Below, piece after piece: positions 11,442 through 21,497 of a DNA stretch of 64,000 nucleotides. Numbering within the stretch: position 1 is the first letter of the stretch; each line of letters starts with the position of its first letter. The notes below the pieces were generated by a model. It saw only the letters and a program-made list of their open reading frames with translations. It was not told the origin of the DNA and searched no databases. The position numbers and the translations under genes are program-made. Origin of the DNA: Blastobasis lacticolella (taxonomy: Eukaryota > Arthropoda > Insecta > Lepidoptera > Blastobasidae); the NCBI GenBank assembly GCA_905147135.1, contig LR990040.1, positions 26,301,857 through 26,365,856 of the forward strand, in the 5' to 3' direction.

Positions 11442-12347
11442 ATGAGTGACAGCAGTGACTCCGTAAAAACCGCGGCATCGCCGGACAAGGAGAATATTAC
11501 TACGCGCCGACCGAAGAAAGCGCGCATTACGATGGACACTCGTCTTGAGTCGTCCGATTTTAAGCCGTGTACCCTGAAGGTACCGACATTTTCACCGGAC
11601 GATCCAGAAATGTGGTTCGCACTCTTGGAAAGCCAATTCGAGATCTATGGCATAGTGGAAGATGCAAGAAAGTACAATACCGTCGTGACTAATATCGAGA
11701 CGATGCACGCCAAGACAGTGAAAGATATCATTCTCAACCCTCCATCCAAAAATCGTTACGAGACCATCAGGAAAGAGCTGATCAAGCGTCTTACCGCCTC
11801 ACACGAGAAGAAGGTCAGACAACTGTTGACCCATGAAGAGCTCGGTGACCGCAAGCCGTCGCAGTTTCTCCGGCATCTGCAGGACCTGGCTGGACCCAGT
11901 GTCCCGAAGGAGTTCATCCTCTCCATCTGGTCAAGCCGTCTTCCCCAAAACATCCAGACGGTGCTAGCGTCTCAACCAACCCATTCGACGCAGCAGCTGG
12001 CAGACCTGGCGGACCGCATCCAGGAGATAACCGCACCTGGGCAAGTAGCAGCTGCTTTATATGCTGGCTCAACACCAGAACCCAGCATCAAGAGCGAGAT
12101 CAGCGAGCTTCGTCAAATGGTGGAGCGCCTCGCTGTGACACTCGAGGAGCATACCCGATCCTCATGCGGCTCCGATCGCTCAAGACCTCGTCAACGAAGT
12201 CGCATACCTTCGCGCTCAGCATCACGGTCAGCTTCGAGTTACCGGCGGTTCCCGGTATGCTGGTACCACAAGAACTTCGGTGCCAACGCGAAGAGGTGCC
12301 AGAAGCCTTGTGACTACAAGGCGGGAAACGCCGCAGGCAGTCGGTGA
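11442..12347 (+). CDS. gag: Gag polyprotein
   Basis: This 301-residue structural protein forms the intracellular particle that packages element RNA. The ATG at 11442 is the first after the PBS; the longer frame upstream would start inside the LTR and is rejected. The N-terminus is basic and disordered (residues 1-40). A capsid-like region follows (about 45-210, including [20 protein letters not shown]). Next comes an Arg/Ser-rich stretch (about 245-268) and then a C-terminal zinc motif C273-x2-H276-x9-C286-x3-C290. That order is CHCC rather than the usual retroviral CCHC, a diagnostic of the CsRn1 clade (Kabuki, CsRn1). The stop codon overlaps the pol ATG (TGATG at 12345-12349). Confidence 0.9.
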   Translation: MSDSSDSVKTAASPDKENITTRRPKKARITMDTRLESSDFKPCTLKVPTFSPDDPEMWFALLESQFEIYGIVEDARKYNTVVTNIETMHAKTVKDIILNPPSKNRYETIRKELIKRLTASHEKKVRQLLTHEELGDRKPSQFLRHLQDLAGPSVPKEFILSIWSSRLPQNIQTVLASQPTHSTQQLADLADRIQEITAPGQVAAALYAGSTPEPSIKSEISELRQMVERLAVTLEEHTRSSCGSDRSRPRQRSRIPSRSASRSASSYRRFPVCWYHKNFGANAKRCQKPCDYKAGNAAGSR

Positions 12348-15300
12348 TGGCGACTAACGATTGCCTCACTTCTCCGGGTCGCCTCTTCGTAACCGACCGC
12401 ACCACGAAGACACAGTTTCTGGTCGACACAGGTAGCGACCTGTGTGTCTTCCCTCGCAGCCAGATTCGAGAGCGACGCGCACCGACGAGCTACCAACTCG
12501 CCGCAGCCAACGGTTCTTCCATCTCCACCTACGGCTACGCGCACTTCAACCTGGACCTAGGGTTACGCCGAACCTTTCCCTGGCGTTTTGTAGTAGCGGA
12601 CGTTACTAAACCCATTATTGGGGTAGATTTTTTGTGCTTTTATAATTTAATTGTAGACTGTAGAGATAAAAAGCTTGTTGATAGCACCACTACTGTTTCT
12701 GCTCCAGCTACAATTGCTTATAATTGTAATAATGTGCTTTCTGTTAAGGTTCTGACTGGTGATTCGCGTTATCATCACTTGCTGTCGCGTGAGTTTATAG
12801 AAATTACCCGACCAGCTGGTACTCAACGCATTACACCACACAACACACAACACCACATTCGTACAACTCCAGGTCCCCCAGTCTCTTCCGCACCAAGACG
12901 TCTAGCTCCTGACAAACTTCAGATAGCAAAGGCAGAGTTCGATGCCATGCTAGCTAATGGCACAGCTAGGCCTTCTGACAGCCCGTGGTCGTCTGCGTTG
13001 CACCTGGCGCCGAAGCAGAACAACGGCTGGCGTCCCTGCGGTGACTACAGGCAGCTCAACGCACGCACCGTACCAGACAGGTACCCCATACGTCATATCC
13101 ATGACTTTGCCCACAACATCTCTGGCTGTAAGGTTTTCAGCACCATCGACCTTGAGAAGGCCTACAACCAGATTCCCGTCTGCGCGGAGGACATACCGAA
13201 GACTGCCATCACCACACCCTTCGGTATGTTCGAATTTCCGTATATGACGTTTGGTCTGCGGAATGCCGGCCAAACTTTTCAGCGTTTTGTCGACGAAGTG
13301 ACGCGAGGGTTGGACTTCGTGTACTGTTACTTGGACGACTTTCTGATTTTCAGCAAAGACCATCAACAGCACGAAGACCACCTCAGGCAGGTATTTACTA
13401 GGCTTCGGGACTATGGCATGGTCGTCAACGTGTCCAAGTGCGTTTTTGGGGCTCCCGAGGTAACCTTCCTAGGTTATCGCATTTCGGAGAGCGGCACCAA
13501 ACCACTGGACCACAAAGTCCAGGCCATACGCGACTTTCCCCCACCAAAGGACGTTAGGTCGCTTAGACGGTTTTTGGGCATGGCCAATTTTTACAGGCGA
13601 TTCTTGCCCAATGCCGCCCAAACCCAAGCACCTTTGAATTCCCTTCTCATGGGGGCAGTAAAAGGGTCCACACCAATTTCCCTCACCGGCGATGCTCTGA
13701 AGGCTTTCTCAGATACCAAAGAAAGCCTCTCCAATGCAGCTCTCTTGGCACACCCAGATTGCCACGCCAAGCTAGCATTGGTCACAGACGCATCAGACCT
13801 GGCTATTGGGGCTGTCCTACAACAGCTAAAGGACAACGTGTGGGAACCCTTAGCGTTTTTCTCCCGCAAGCTCAGCCCGTCACAACAAAAGTACTCGCCG
13901 TATGATCGCGAGCTTCTCGCGATCTACGAAGCGATAAAGTACTTTCGACACATGCTGGAGGCGAGGCACTTTACGGTGTACACGGACCACAAGCCGATCA
14001 GTTATGCCTTCCATGAGCGGAAGCGTAACTGCTCGCCAAGGCAGTTCCGACACCTGGACTATATATCTCAGTTCACGACCGACATAAGGCACATCTCCGG
14101 CAAGAACAACGTTGTTGCCGACACCTTATCTCGCGTCGATGAACTGAGCACTCCAGTGTGCCTCACCAGCCTCGCCCAAGCTCAGGAAACTGACGAAGAA
14201 CTGGCACAGTACCTCGCTGATGCCTCGTCGCTTCGTCTGCAAAGACGGGACTACCCTGGAAGTCGAACTCCCCTGTACTGTGATGTCAGTACACCGACTC
14301 CCAGGCCATTCGTCACTAAGGACTTCCGCAGGCAGGTTTTCCACAGCCTGCACTCCTTAAGCCACCCCGGCGCCGCAGCTACCGCGCGACTTGTGGCCGA
14401 AAGGTTTGTGTGGCCCGGTGTCAGGAGGGACTGTCGTCAGTGGACACAGTGTTGTATATCGTGCCAGCGCGCAAAGGTCAGTCGACACGTATCTGCCCCG
14501 TTAGGTACTTTCGACCTACCTCGCGCACGTTTCAAGCACATCCACATTGACCTTATCGGTCCCTTACCTATTTGTCAAGGGTACAGATACTGCCTCACAG
14601 CTATAGACCGATTTACACGGTGGCCAGAGGTAATGCCAGTGCCTGACATAACCGCCGAAACGGTTGCCAAGGCGCTGATATCCGGATGGATATCCCGTTT
14701 TGGTTGCCCTACAGATATTGTAACAGACCGCGGGGCCCAATTCGAGTCCGCGCTGTTTCAATATCTGTCAAAGTTCATAGGGTTCCACCATAAACGCACT
14801 ACTGCGTACCATCCGGCGTGCAACGGTCTCGTGGAGCGCTTTCATAGACAGCTCAAAGCCTCCATTACCTGTCACGCCCAACAGAACTGGGTTGAGGTGC
14901 TGCCTTTTGTGCTGCTCGGCATCCGCAGCGCATTTAAAGATGACTTGCAGTCATCTTCAGCAGAGTTGCTGTATGGTGAGCCATTGAGACTTCCCGGCGA
15001 ATTTTTTAATAACAGCACACCCTGTACAACTGACTTGTCAGATTTTACAGCGCGCTTACGCTCATTCGCCGAGAAGCTTAAGCCGATCCCAGCTTCTTGT
15101 CATAGCAACAAAAAAGTGTTTGTTTTTAAGGAACTAGCCACTAGCGAACACGTCTTCCTTCGTGACGACGCTTCGCGTGTGACCTTCCAACCAGCTTATT
15201 CTGGCCCTTACAAGGTGTTAGACAGGACTGACAAAGTTTTTAAAATCATTGTTAAGGGACAACCTGTCACAGTAAGCATCGACCGGTTAAAGCCTGCATT

Positions 15301-15484
15301 CTTTGTTACAGATGAGGAGGACTTACAACATAACACACCTCCCATCAACACTCACATACACCCTTCCTCACCTTATAACAGCAGAGACACACAAACTGAC
15401 ACACCTGCACCTGCGTCATTACAGCCTCATACAACCACTCGATCTGGGAGGCACGTCCGCTTTCCAGATTATTATCGACCCTAA
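12347..15484 (+). CDS. pol: Pol polyprotein (protease, RT, RNase H, integrase)
   Basis: This is an intact 1045-residue Pol. The aspartic protease motif FLVDTGSDL has its catalytic D27. The RT follows, with [19 protein letters not shown] and the active site Y328-L-D330-D331. RNase H begins at VTDASD (D481) and ends near NVVADTLSR. The integrase has an H-H-C-C zinc domain (SLSHPG...CCISCQ, about 665-710) and catalytic D735, D794 and E830 with exact DX35E spacing. Its C-terminal domain runs to the end. Translation probably begins at the ATG in TGATG overlapping the gag stop, suggesting termination-reinitiation rather than frameshifting (inference). All catalytic residues are present. The protease-RT linker (about 12600-12860) is noticeably more AT-rich than the rest. 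Confidence 0.93.
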   Translation: MATNDCLTSPGRLFVTDRTTKTQFLVDTGSDLCVFPRSQIRERRAPTSYQLAAANGSSISTYGYAHFNLDLGLRRTFPWRFVVADVTKPIIGVDFLCFYNLIVDCRDKKLVDSTTTVSAPATIAYNCNNVLSVKVLTGDSRYHHLLSREFIEITRPAGTQRITPHNTQHHIRTTPGPPVSSAPRRLAPDKLQIAKAEFDAMLANGTARPSDSPWSSALHLAPKQNNGWRPCGDYRQLNARTVPDRYPIRHIHDFAHNISGCKVFSTIDLEKAYNQIPVCAEDIPKTAITTPFGMFEFPYMTFGLRNAGQTFQRFVDEVTRGLDFVYCYLDDFLIFSKDHQQHEDHLRQVFTRLRDYGMVVNVSKCVFGAPEVTFLGYRISESGTKPLDHKVQAIRDFPPPKDVRSLRRFLGMANFYRRFLPNAAQTQAPLNSLLMGAVKGSTPISLTGDALKAFSDTKESLSNAALLAHPDCHAKLALVTDASDLAIGAVLQQLKDNVWEPLAFFSRKLSPSQQKYSPYDRELLAIYEAIKYFRHMLEARHFTVYTDHKPISYAFHERKRNCSPRQFRHLDYISQFTTDIRHISGKNNVVADTLSRVDELSTPVCLTSLAQAQETDEELAQYLADASSLRLQRRDYPGSRTPLYCDVSTPTPRPFVTKDFRRQVFHSLHSLSHPGAAATARLVAERFVWPGVRRDCRQWTQCCISCQRAKVSRHVSAPLGTFDLPRARFKHIHIDLIGPLPICQGYRYCLTAIDRFTRWPEVMPVPDITAETVAKALISGWISRFGCPTDIVTDRGAQFESALFQYLSKFIGFHHKRTTAYHPACNGLVERFHRQLKASITCHAQQNWVEVLPFVLLGIRSAFKDDLQSSSAELLYGEPLRLPGEFFNNSTPCTTDLSDFTARLRSFAEKLKPIPASCHSNKKVFVFKELATSEHVFLRDDASRVTFQPAYSGPYKVLDRTDKVFKIIVKGQPVTVSIDRLKPAFFVTDEEDLQHNTPPINTHIHPSSPYNSRDTQTDTPAPASLQPHTTTRSGRHVRFPDYYRP

Positions 15485-15490
15485 CCAGGT

Positions 15491-15503
15491 CTCTGGGGGG
15501 GAG
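15491..15503 (+). other. Polypurine tract
   Basis: The G-run in CTCTGGGGGGGAG lies seven bases past the pol stop, with TAA before the TGTGGG that opens the 3' LTR. This is the expected plus-strand primer site. Confidence 0.75.
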
Positions 15504-15506
15504 TAA

Positions 15507-16025
15507 TGTGGGCTACACACACACACACACACACACACTTATATAATATTATTTACAATATTTATTTACACTCGATATCGATGAGTACCAGTTAGTCGAC
15601 ATCTATCGATATGGATTATCGCCACCTTGAATCCCTAGTCGGTTGAAAGACATAACAGTCTACCTACAGCTAAGCGAGCGCGCTGTCCGCGGCGCGCGCG
15701 CATAGGCAGTCAGAATCCGATCTCGACGCCGACTCCACGTCGCTTGGTCCCACCGCTGGCTTACTCGCGATACGCGCTTTTGCTCAATTCCTTGCTTCGC
15801 TTAAATTATTGTTATCTAACTATTATTTCTTCTTCTTGTGCCTTGTGTCTTTGTGGATTATTGCTGTTTCTTCACTCCTTCTAACATTGTGTGCTTACGC
15901 AATAAATACAGTGTACCTGCAAGTGTTGGACTTTTTACTTTTTCCGAACAACTAGCTACGGACTGCAGGTACCTACTTATACTTACATTAATAGCCGATA
16001 CATCACACCACTTATCTTGGCTAAA
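15507..16025 (+). repeat. 3' LTR
   Basis: It begins TGTGGGCTACACAC. The TATATAA box is at 15540-15546 and AATAAA is at 15901-15906. It ends CTTGGCTAAA, directly followed by element X coding sequence. It matches the 5' LTR base for base over 514 bp except one A/C change in the CA tract. It retains about five leading bases that the 5' copy lacks. Confidence 0.9.
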
Positions 16026-16431
16026 GGTCGTTACTAGAGCGTTCTTATTAACAACTTTACTTAGCATGTATAAGGCATATGACATCTGGTGAATTTTATT
16101 ACATACCATGTCAATCTGAGTTTGCCATCTCATGTTGTTGTCTATAAACAGACCTAAAAACTTTGTTACTTTCGTTTCTTCAACTTTTATGCCCTGATAT
16201 TTAATGCCAAGTTCAATATTATTTCTTTGCCTTTGACGGAAATCCATTATTAATGATTTATTTATATTAATTTTTAAGTTATTCGCTTTTAGCCAATCAG
16301 TCATGGACTTTAAATTACTGTTAATGGTATCGACAATGTCCTCTAAATTATTACCAGTAAACACGACAGTACTATCGTCTGCAAATAGAGCCATGAAATA
16401 TTGTGTTGATTTAGGAAAATCGTTAATGTAT
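16026..16431 (-). pseudogene. Element X ORF2, RT palm segment
   Basis: Read on the minus strand from 16431, it encodes YINDFPKSTQYFMALFADDS, with the catalytic FADD at about 16373-16384. Further RT sequence follows (KFLGLFIDNNMRWQTQID, VVNKNALVTT). It connects at the protein level to 21498 upstream (element B between) and 10900 downstream (Gypsy element between). The frame is open across this segment. Confidence 0.85.
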
Positions 16432-16876
16432 TCCTGCTGCGCAGCGGCTGTGAGCAGACGTGTAGTATATTCCGCGCTTAAATAATTCGTTAACTTTAAT
16501 GTGATTGGCTATTAAGTTAAAAACCAAATCCTTGTTACTCTTGTAGTGTTTTAACGGTGAAACTCCTCCCAGTGGGTGTGTCGCAAGTGAAATAGATATA
16601 CTTTCCAACTTCTAAACTAAATAATCCATCGTGATTGATCGACTGCACTCTCACCGGTAAGGCTCGAACCACCGACCTCCAGCGTCGCAGACGGAGCGTG
16701 TACCGCGCGGCTACCAAGCCATTGCACCGCCCGAGCGAAAACCACTATCACACAGTACACTGCGTACGCGCCGCGACCAGAGTGACGTCAGCCTTAACTG
16801 CCTACCCGTTTGTTTACGTTTGGCGCTGCAACGCTCGACTTGCACCTGACTCCAAGCCGTGTGTTTAATAGATATA
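16432..16876 (+). other. Element B 5' UTR with a tRNA-like stretch
   Basis: This 445-bp leader becomes GC-rich after about 16640. On the minus strand at about 16658-16733 there is a box A-like TGGCTTGGTAG and, at the usual spacing, an exact box B core GGTTCGAGCC (plus-strand 16661-16670). Together they resemble a degenerate tRNA head as in SINEs. Pol III promoter activity is untested, and its antisense orientation relative to the element is odd. Confidence 0.45.
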
Positions 16877-17821
16877 ATGCCTCAAATTGCACGCTCACCT
16901 CCACCATCGACTAGCGCGACGCTTGGCACTACGCAATCGGAGCCTGATATTAATGCGCTTATGGAATTAAGTGAGTCATCCTCTCCGAAGGGACGCAATA
17001 AAAGGCAACGACTAGAGAATTCACCAACAGGAACGCGTACACCTCTACTACGTGAAGACTTTACGTCTATGAAAGCTGAACTTTTGGGAGTTTTAACTAC
17101 TTGGCGAACGGAACAAAACACTACTTTATCTAAATTGGTAACGGAAATATCAGATTTAAAAACACAACACGTTCTTACGCAGCAGAAACTGCAAGAATTT
17201 GAAAAATCTATTAATTTTATGAGCAATGGTTTCGATGAAATGCGGAACAAAGTCATAAACATGGAAAAGGAACGCGGTACCTACCTTGAAACTATTCGGT
17301 CCCTGGAAAATCAAGTACAGGATCTACAAAATCAAACACGTCCATCTAGAATAGAAATAAGGAACGTTCCTGCTCAAAAGGATGAAAAAGTAAATGACCT
17401 CATCTGTATCGTCACTAGTATTGGGAAGGCTTTGCAAACCGACATAAATCCGAAAGAAATTCGGGACATATATAGGATTCCTGGTAAGTCTGGATCTAAT
17501 AAAGTCATAGTGACGGAATTTACCAGTGTATCAATGAAAAATACTTTTTTAAATGCGGTCAGAGAGTTTAACAAGTCTCACAAGCTAAATAAATTGAACA
17601 CCGAACACATAGGCCTATCGGATCAACGCCAGCGCATTTACATCGAGGAACACCTGCCGATTACTGCCAAAAAACTTTTATTTCGTGCCAGGGCATTTGC
17701 GACTGAAAATAACTACGAATACTGCTGGATCTCAAATGGGAAAATTTTTCTACGCAAGGACTCTGATGCAAAACATATCCTTATTAGAACCGAGCAATGT
17801 CTGCTCAATCTGGTTAAATAG
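16877..17821 (+). CDS. Element B ORF1 protein with FP25K-like domain
   Basis: This is a 314-residue ORF1 protein, expected to bind element RNA as a chaperone. The ATG at 16877 is preferred over an upstream in-frame GTG. Residues 1-55 are Ser/Pro-rich and disordered. Residues about 65-160 look like a coiled coil rich in Leu/Glu/Lys heptads (SLENQVQDLQNQ). From about residue 165 it resembles the baculovirus FP25K (Baculo_FP) fold: RIEIRNVPAQK, then IYRIPGKSGSNKVIVTEF, IYIEEHLP, LLFRARAFATENN, YCWISNGKIFLRKD. Such domains are known in insect retrotransposon ORF1 proteins. It lacks a CCHC knuckle. The frame is intact and followed by ORF2. Confidence 0.85.
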   Translation: MPQIARSPPPSTSATLGTTQSEPDINALMELSESSSPKGRNKRQRLENSPTGTRTPLLREDFTSMKAELLGVLTTWRTEQNTTLSKLVTEISDLKTQHVLTQQKLQEFEKSINFMSNGFDEMRNKVINMEKERGTYLETIRSLENQVQDLQNQTRPSRIEIRNVPAQKDEKVNDLICIVTSIGKALQTDINPKEIRDIYRIPGKSGSNKVIVTEFTSVSMKNTFLNAVREFNKSHKLNKLNTEHIGLSDQRQRIYIEEHLPITAKKLLFRARAFATENNYEYCWISNGKIFLRKDSDAKHILIRTEQCLLNLVK

Positions 17822-18192
17822 AGTATATTTTGTCTTGTTCAACTTGGAAATTAATATCTTTAATACTGCCTATTGTTTGCCATTAACTTTTATAAAATTC
17901 ACAATTTTTAGTTTCTTACAGACATGTAATTACGTACATAGTAACCTACAAATATACTCACAAAACCTACCTTACAACTCACAAAATGCCCCAAACGACA
18001 TACATATACACACTATAATCCAATTAACTAATGAAAAATATAATCCTCCAAAATACGCCCTACCACGAATACATTCATACAGTCTCCGTACGCCTAATCA
18101 ACTGACTCTTGTTTCCATTATTAAACTACAGATCTCTACCAACGTGTGCCCACCATTGGTATGCTTACTTCGGAAAAATTTTAAATACGATA
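17822..18192 (+). other. Element B inter-ORF spacer
   Basis: This is an AT-rich 371-bp spacer with no recognisable domain. A 171-codon open frame (17685-18200) overlaps the end of ORF1 and crosses it, but it has no ATG start or motif and is treated as chance. Confidence 0.6.
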
Positions 18193-21108
18193 ATGACTAG
18201 TACTTTGCAAGTAATCTCGGATATTGATAATTATGAACTCTCCAAATCGATGGCCTGCTCTCCTGAGGAGTGCTCAGCGCACGCTGCTAGCAGTAAAGAC
18301 TCGCTAAAAACAATTCACATGAACATAAGGAGTATAAATAAAAACTTCGATCAATTCTGTACTCTCCTGTATAGAACAAAAATTCCCTATGACTTAATTA
18401 TCTTGACTGAATGTTGGCTTCGCGGGTCGGGACCGCTCCCCTGCCTTGATGGTTATACTGCTTTCTCTACCTCTAATAACCCTATACAAAATGATGGTGT
18501 AGTGCTGTTTGTCCGTGATAGTCTCAGGTACACTGTCATGGAACCAACTATGATGGATTCCAACTGTCTGGTATGCAAAATTGGGGATACTGTGATAGTG
18601 TGTGTATACAGATCTCCATCTTATGCTAACCTGACCAATTTTCTGTCAAGCCTAGAAAACTTAATGTCTGAATTAAAACATTTTAAAAACATAATACTAC
18701 TCGGAGATCTCAACGTTGACATAAAACAATATAATAATCATGACATCCATTCGAGTGAATACCTTACCGCGACCGCTTCTCTTGGACTGCTACCTGCACA
18801 TCTCCTGCCGACCCGCCTGGATAATTGCCTGGACCATGTCCTCATAAATAAAAAACTGGTCACCACAGTTATTGTTCTCGACTCATCCATTACTGACCAC
18901 TTCCCAGTCGTCCTATTGGCAGAAACTATTAATAAATATCCACATACTAGTAATATCTACAAAAATAAGCTAGACTATAAAAAAATACAGGAGGAACTAG
19001 AGCAAACTAACTTTGAAAATGTCATGGAATCCTCAGATTCGAATGTCGCCACGCAGCTCCTAGTCTCCTCACTGCAAAGTATTATTAATAAAAATTCTCA
19101 AATTACACGTATTCCCCGAAAAAACACCATCCATAAACCTTGGATTACGCCGGGACTATTACGCTGCATTCAAAACCGTGATAAGATGCACATAAAAGCA
19201 AAATCTCCTTCCGCCAGCGCGATTCTTCTATATACATATAAGAGATACCGTAACTTCTGTAACGCTCTACTTAAAAAACTTAAAACTGCATATGAAAAGA
19301 GTGAGTTCCAGAAGGCCAAAAATAACCCAGGGGCAACCTGGAAGGTTATCAAAAACACAATCAGCGGATACCACCCAACTAAGCCCCCGGACGAACTTTT
19401 AAACACAGACCATGACAAAAACGTAGCGGTTTCCAAAGTAAATACCTATTTTGCAAGAGTAGGGCGTGACCTAGCAAACAAAATACAAAGTCCTCAAAGT
19501 ATTACCAACCCTGCTAACATAAATATGACCATGGATTCTTTAGTTATACTCCCAACCGACACTGGAGAGGTGGAAAGACTGATTATGAACTTGAGGTGCG
19601 ACTGTGCTACGGGTTGGGACGGTGTCCCGGTTAAGGTACTGCAGATGTCGCGACACGTACTAGTCCCCCCCATCACTCATATCTGTAACACAGCTATTTC
19701 CACAGGAATTTTTCCCGAATACTTCAAACGAGCTATTGTACATCCAATATATAAGAGTGGAGATAGAGACCAGATTTCGAACTATAGACCCATTTCCGTA
19801 CTGTCATCACTCTCTAAGATCCTTGAGCGTATTATAAATAAGGCTTTAATGGGATTTCTCAATAAAAACTCGCTTCTGTCGAAAAACCAGTATGGGTTCC
19901 GGCAAGGAATCTCGACAGAAGATGCAGTACTCAAACTTACCAATTCAATTACCAGTAAACTTGATAGTAAATATAAGTGTTACGGGATCTTTTTAGATCT
20001 TTCTAAAGCATTTGACACGGTCTCTATCCCCATCCTTATATCCAAGCTGGAAAATATCGGTGTGCGTGGGATTGCACTCGATATATTTAAAGACTACCTT
20101 CAGGGTCGCACTCAGCGCACAAAGATTGGACCGAATTATGTGAGCGATGAGGAAAGCATCACTTTTGGTGTACCCCAGGGAAGTATCGTTGGACCTACAC
20201 TGTTCCTAATATACGTAAATGCAATGTGTGAACTCCCCCTCAACAACTGCGAAATCACCGCTTACGCTGATGATACAGTACTACTCGCGCATGGTACTGA
20301 CTGGAATACAGCAAGAAATGCAGCTGAATCTGCTCTTCGCACCGTTATGAGCTGGCTCTCGTCTAATTTACTAACTCTTAACCTCGAGAAAACTAAAGCC
20401 ATACGGTTCTCAATTAATAAGCTGTCTCACATTTCATCGAACATTGTCGCTCATAACTGTGCGAGGTCTCCGATCGTCTGCAACTGCAAACATCTCCAAA
20501 TAGTGACCCATATAAAATACTTAGGCGTTTACGTTGATGAAAATTTGAACTGGGGTTACCAAATAGAAAACGTCACAACCCGTATTAGAAGGCTAATACA
20601 CATATTCAAAAAACTTCGTGATTCGGCGGACAGAGAGACTCTTTTTATGGTGTACACAGCCCTATGCAAATCTGTCCTTACATATTGCATCCCTGCTTGG
20701 GGTGGTTCTGCAAAGACTCGTCTCCTACACCTGGAAAGAGCCCAGAGAGCTGTACTGAAAGTGATGCTTTCCAAATCTCGTCTCTACTCTACGAATACTC
20801 TCTATACTGAAAGCAAAGTTCTTACGGTTAGACAACTGTTTATCTTACGCACAACTTTACGTAAACACTCCTCCCTACCAGTAGACAATAAAATCCTCCA
20901 AAAACGTAAGGGTCTGCCGGTCTGCGCCTCCGCCACACACCGGACCGCTTTTGCGCGGAGACAGTATCAGGTTCTAAGCCCGATACTGTACAATAGGCTG
21001 AATAAAGAACTAAATCTCTATGGCTTACCATTGTTCCAGGTGAAAGACAAGATCACAGTGTGGCTACTTTGCTTAGATTATGCAAATACGGAATCTCTTC
21101 TAAAATGA
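18193..21108 (+). CDS. Element B ORF2: endonuclease-reverse transcriptase
   Basis: This 971-residue protein nicks target DNA and copies element RNA there (target-primed reverse transcription). The ATG at 18193 is chosen; the longer frame upstream uses TTG. The apurinic-type endonuclease spans about 38-255: HMNIRSINKN, LIILTECWL, LLGDLNVDIK (around residue 170) and TDHFPVV (around 234). The RT runs about 505-770: NYRPISVLSSLSKILERI, QYGFRQGIST, FLDLSKAFDTV (around 600), FGVPQGSIVGPTLF (658) and the catalytic AYADD (690-694). A C-terminal domain follows, with CIPAWGG and ending TESLLK. No RNase H domain and no stop or frameshift is seen. Confidence 0.9.
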   Translation: MTSTLQVISDIDNYELSKSMACSPEECSAHAASSKDSLKTIHMNIRSINKNFDQFCTLLYRTKIPYDLIILTECWLRGSGPLPCLDGYTAFSTSNNPIQNDGVVLFVRDSLRYTVMEPTMMDSNCLVCKIGDTVIVCVYRSPSYANLTNFLSSLENLMSELKHFKNIILLGDLNVDIKQYNNHDIHSSEYLTATASLGLLPAHLLPTRLDNCLDHVLINKKLVTTVIVLDSSITDHFPVVLLAETINKYPHTSNIYKNKLDYKKIQEELEQTNFENVMESSDSNVATQLLVSSLQSIINKNSQITRIPRKNTIHKPWITPGLLRCIQNRDKMHIKAKSPSASAILLYTYKRYRNFCNALLKKLKTAYEKSEFQKAKNNPGATWKVIKNTISGYHPTKPPDELLNTDHDKNVAVSKVNTYFARVGRDLANKIQSPQSITNPANINMTMDSLVILPTDTGEVERLIMNLRCDCATGWDGVPVKVLQMSRHVLVPPITHICNTAISTGIFPEYFKRAIVHPIYKSGDRDQISNYRPISVLSSLSKILERIINKALMGFLNKNSLLSKNQYGFRQGISTEDAVLKLTNSITSKLDSKYKCYGIFLDLSKAFDTVSIPILISKLENIGVRGIALDIFKDYLQGRTQRTKIGPNYVSDEESITFGVPQGSIVGPTLFLIYVNAMCELPLNNCEITAYADDTVLLAHGTDWNTARNAAESALRTVMSWLSSNLLTLNLEKTKAIRFSINKLSHISSNIVAHNCARSPIVCNCKHLQIVTHIKYLGVYVDENLNWGYQIENVTTRIRRLIHIFKKLRDSADRETLFMVYTALCKSVLTYCIPAWGGSAKTRLLHLERAQRAVLKVMLSKSRLYSTNTLYTESKVLTVRQLFILRTTLRKHSSLPVDNKILQKRKGLPVCASATHRTAFARRQYQVLSPILYNRLNKELNLYGLPLFQVKDKITVWLLCLDYANTESLLK

Positions 21109-21132
21109 CCTAAAACTTCATAAGTGGTATAA

Positions 21133-21172
<40 letters not shown>

Positions 21173-21497
21173 GACACACACAAACACACGTAGGTTATCT
21201 AAAATAACAAAATCATAATCCAATTTGGATACTGAAATTCAACTGTCTGTTCACGGCCTATCAAAATACTATTTGTAATATAGCCTAGTTTTATAGGAAT
21301 AACTGTTTCCCATAGCACAGGATATTCCTAGTTTGGGAAGCAGGGACTCCACTATAACTAATTATAACCAGTATTGTATTGTATATAAAAATAATGTAAT
21401 GTTTCGATAATCATGTGTATTACGTGTTATCAATCTGTTGTTGGTTGTATCCTGATAAGTGAATAAAGATTATTATTATTATTATTATTTATTTATA
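21109..21497 (+). other. Element B 3' UTR, CA repeat and ATT tail
   Basis: It contains a (CA)n microsatellite at 21136-21188, a polyadenylation-like AATAAA at 21462-21467, then seven or so ATT units to about 21490. The ATT tail is the 3' end recognised during integration in this group (family knowledge). Confidence 0.8.

Larger units (their letters stand above)
10901..16025 (+). mobile_element. Kabuki/CsRn1-like Gypsy LTR retrotransposon, apparently intact
   Basis: The layout is LTR, PBS, gag, pol (protease-RT-RNase H-integrase), polypurine tract, LTR, with no env. The two LTRs align over 514 bp with a single visible difference, in the CA repeat. Gag and pol are both uninterrupted, so the insertion is recent and possibly still active. 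The tRNA-Trp-type PBS and CHCC Gag motif place it in the CsRn1 clade, which includes Kabuki of Bombyx (family knowledge). It lies inside element X ORF2. The 3' LTR starts TGTGGGC, but the 5' copy begins at GCTAC, so its first ~5 bases are missing. I cannot define a clean target duplication. Confidence 0.92.
16432..21497 (+). mobile_element. Element B: full-length two-ORF non-LTR retrotransposon
   Basis: This 5.07-kb element is inserted in element X RT and flanked by a GTAT duplication (16428-16431 and 21498-21501). It has a 5' UTR, ORF1 (16877-17821), a 371-bp spacer, ORF2 (18193-21108), and a 3' UTR with a CA repeat, AATAAA (21462-21467) and an (ATT)n tail. Both ORFs are uninterrupted. The domain order EN-RT, the absence of RNase H and the ATT tail fit the CR1/Jockey group. 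It may be autonomous. A truncated relative lies at 28771-29600. Confidence 0.88.

Noticed and set aside
12957..13247. ORFs in other frames within pol (for example 12957-13247 and 12950-13381 on the minus strand)
   Set aside because: They are shadows of the intact pol reading frame.
15858..16394. Single continuous minus-strand protein of 178 residues
   Set aside because: It is a chance read-through from element X RT into the Gypsy 3' LTR, not a real fusion gene.
16658..16733. Functional tRNA gene
   Set aside because: A/B-box-like motifs are present, but I could not draw a full cloverleaf with an acceptor stem. It is kept only as a tRNA-like stretch.
17685..18200. 171-codon open frame crossing the element B spacer
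   Set aside because: It has no ATG start or domain, overlaps ORF1 and ORF2 in another frame, and has an amino-acid mix typical of AT-rich chance ORFs.
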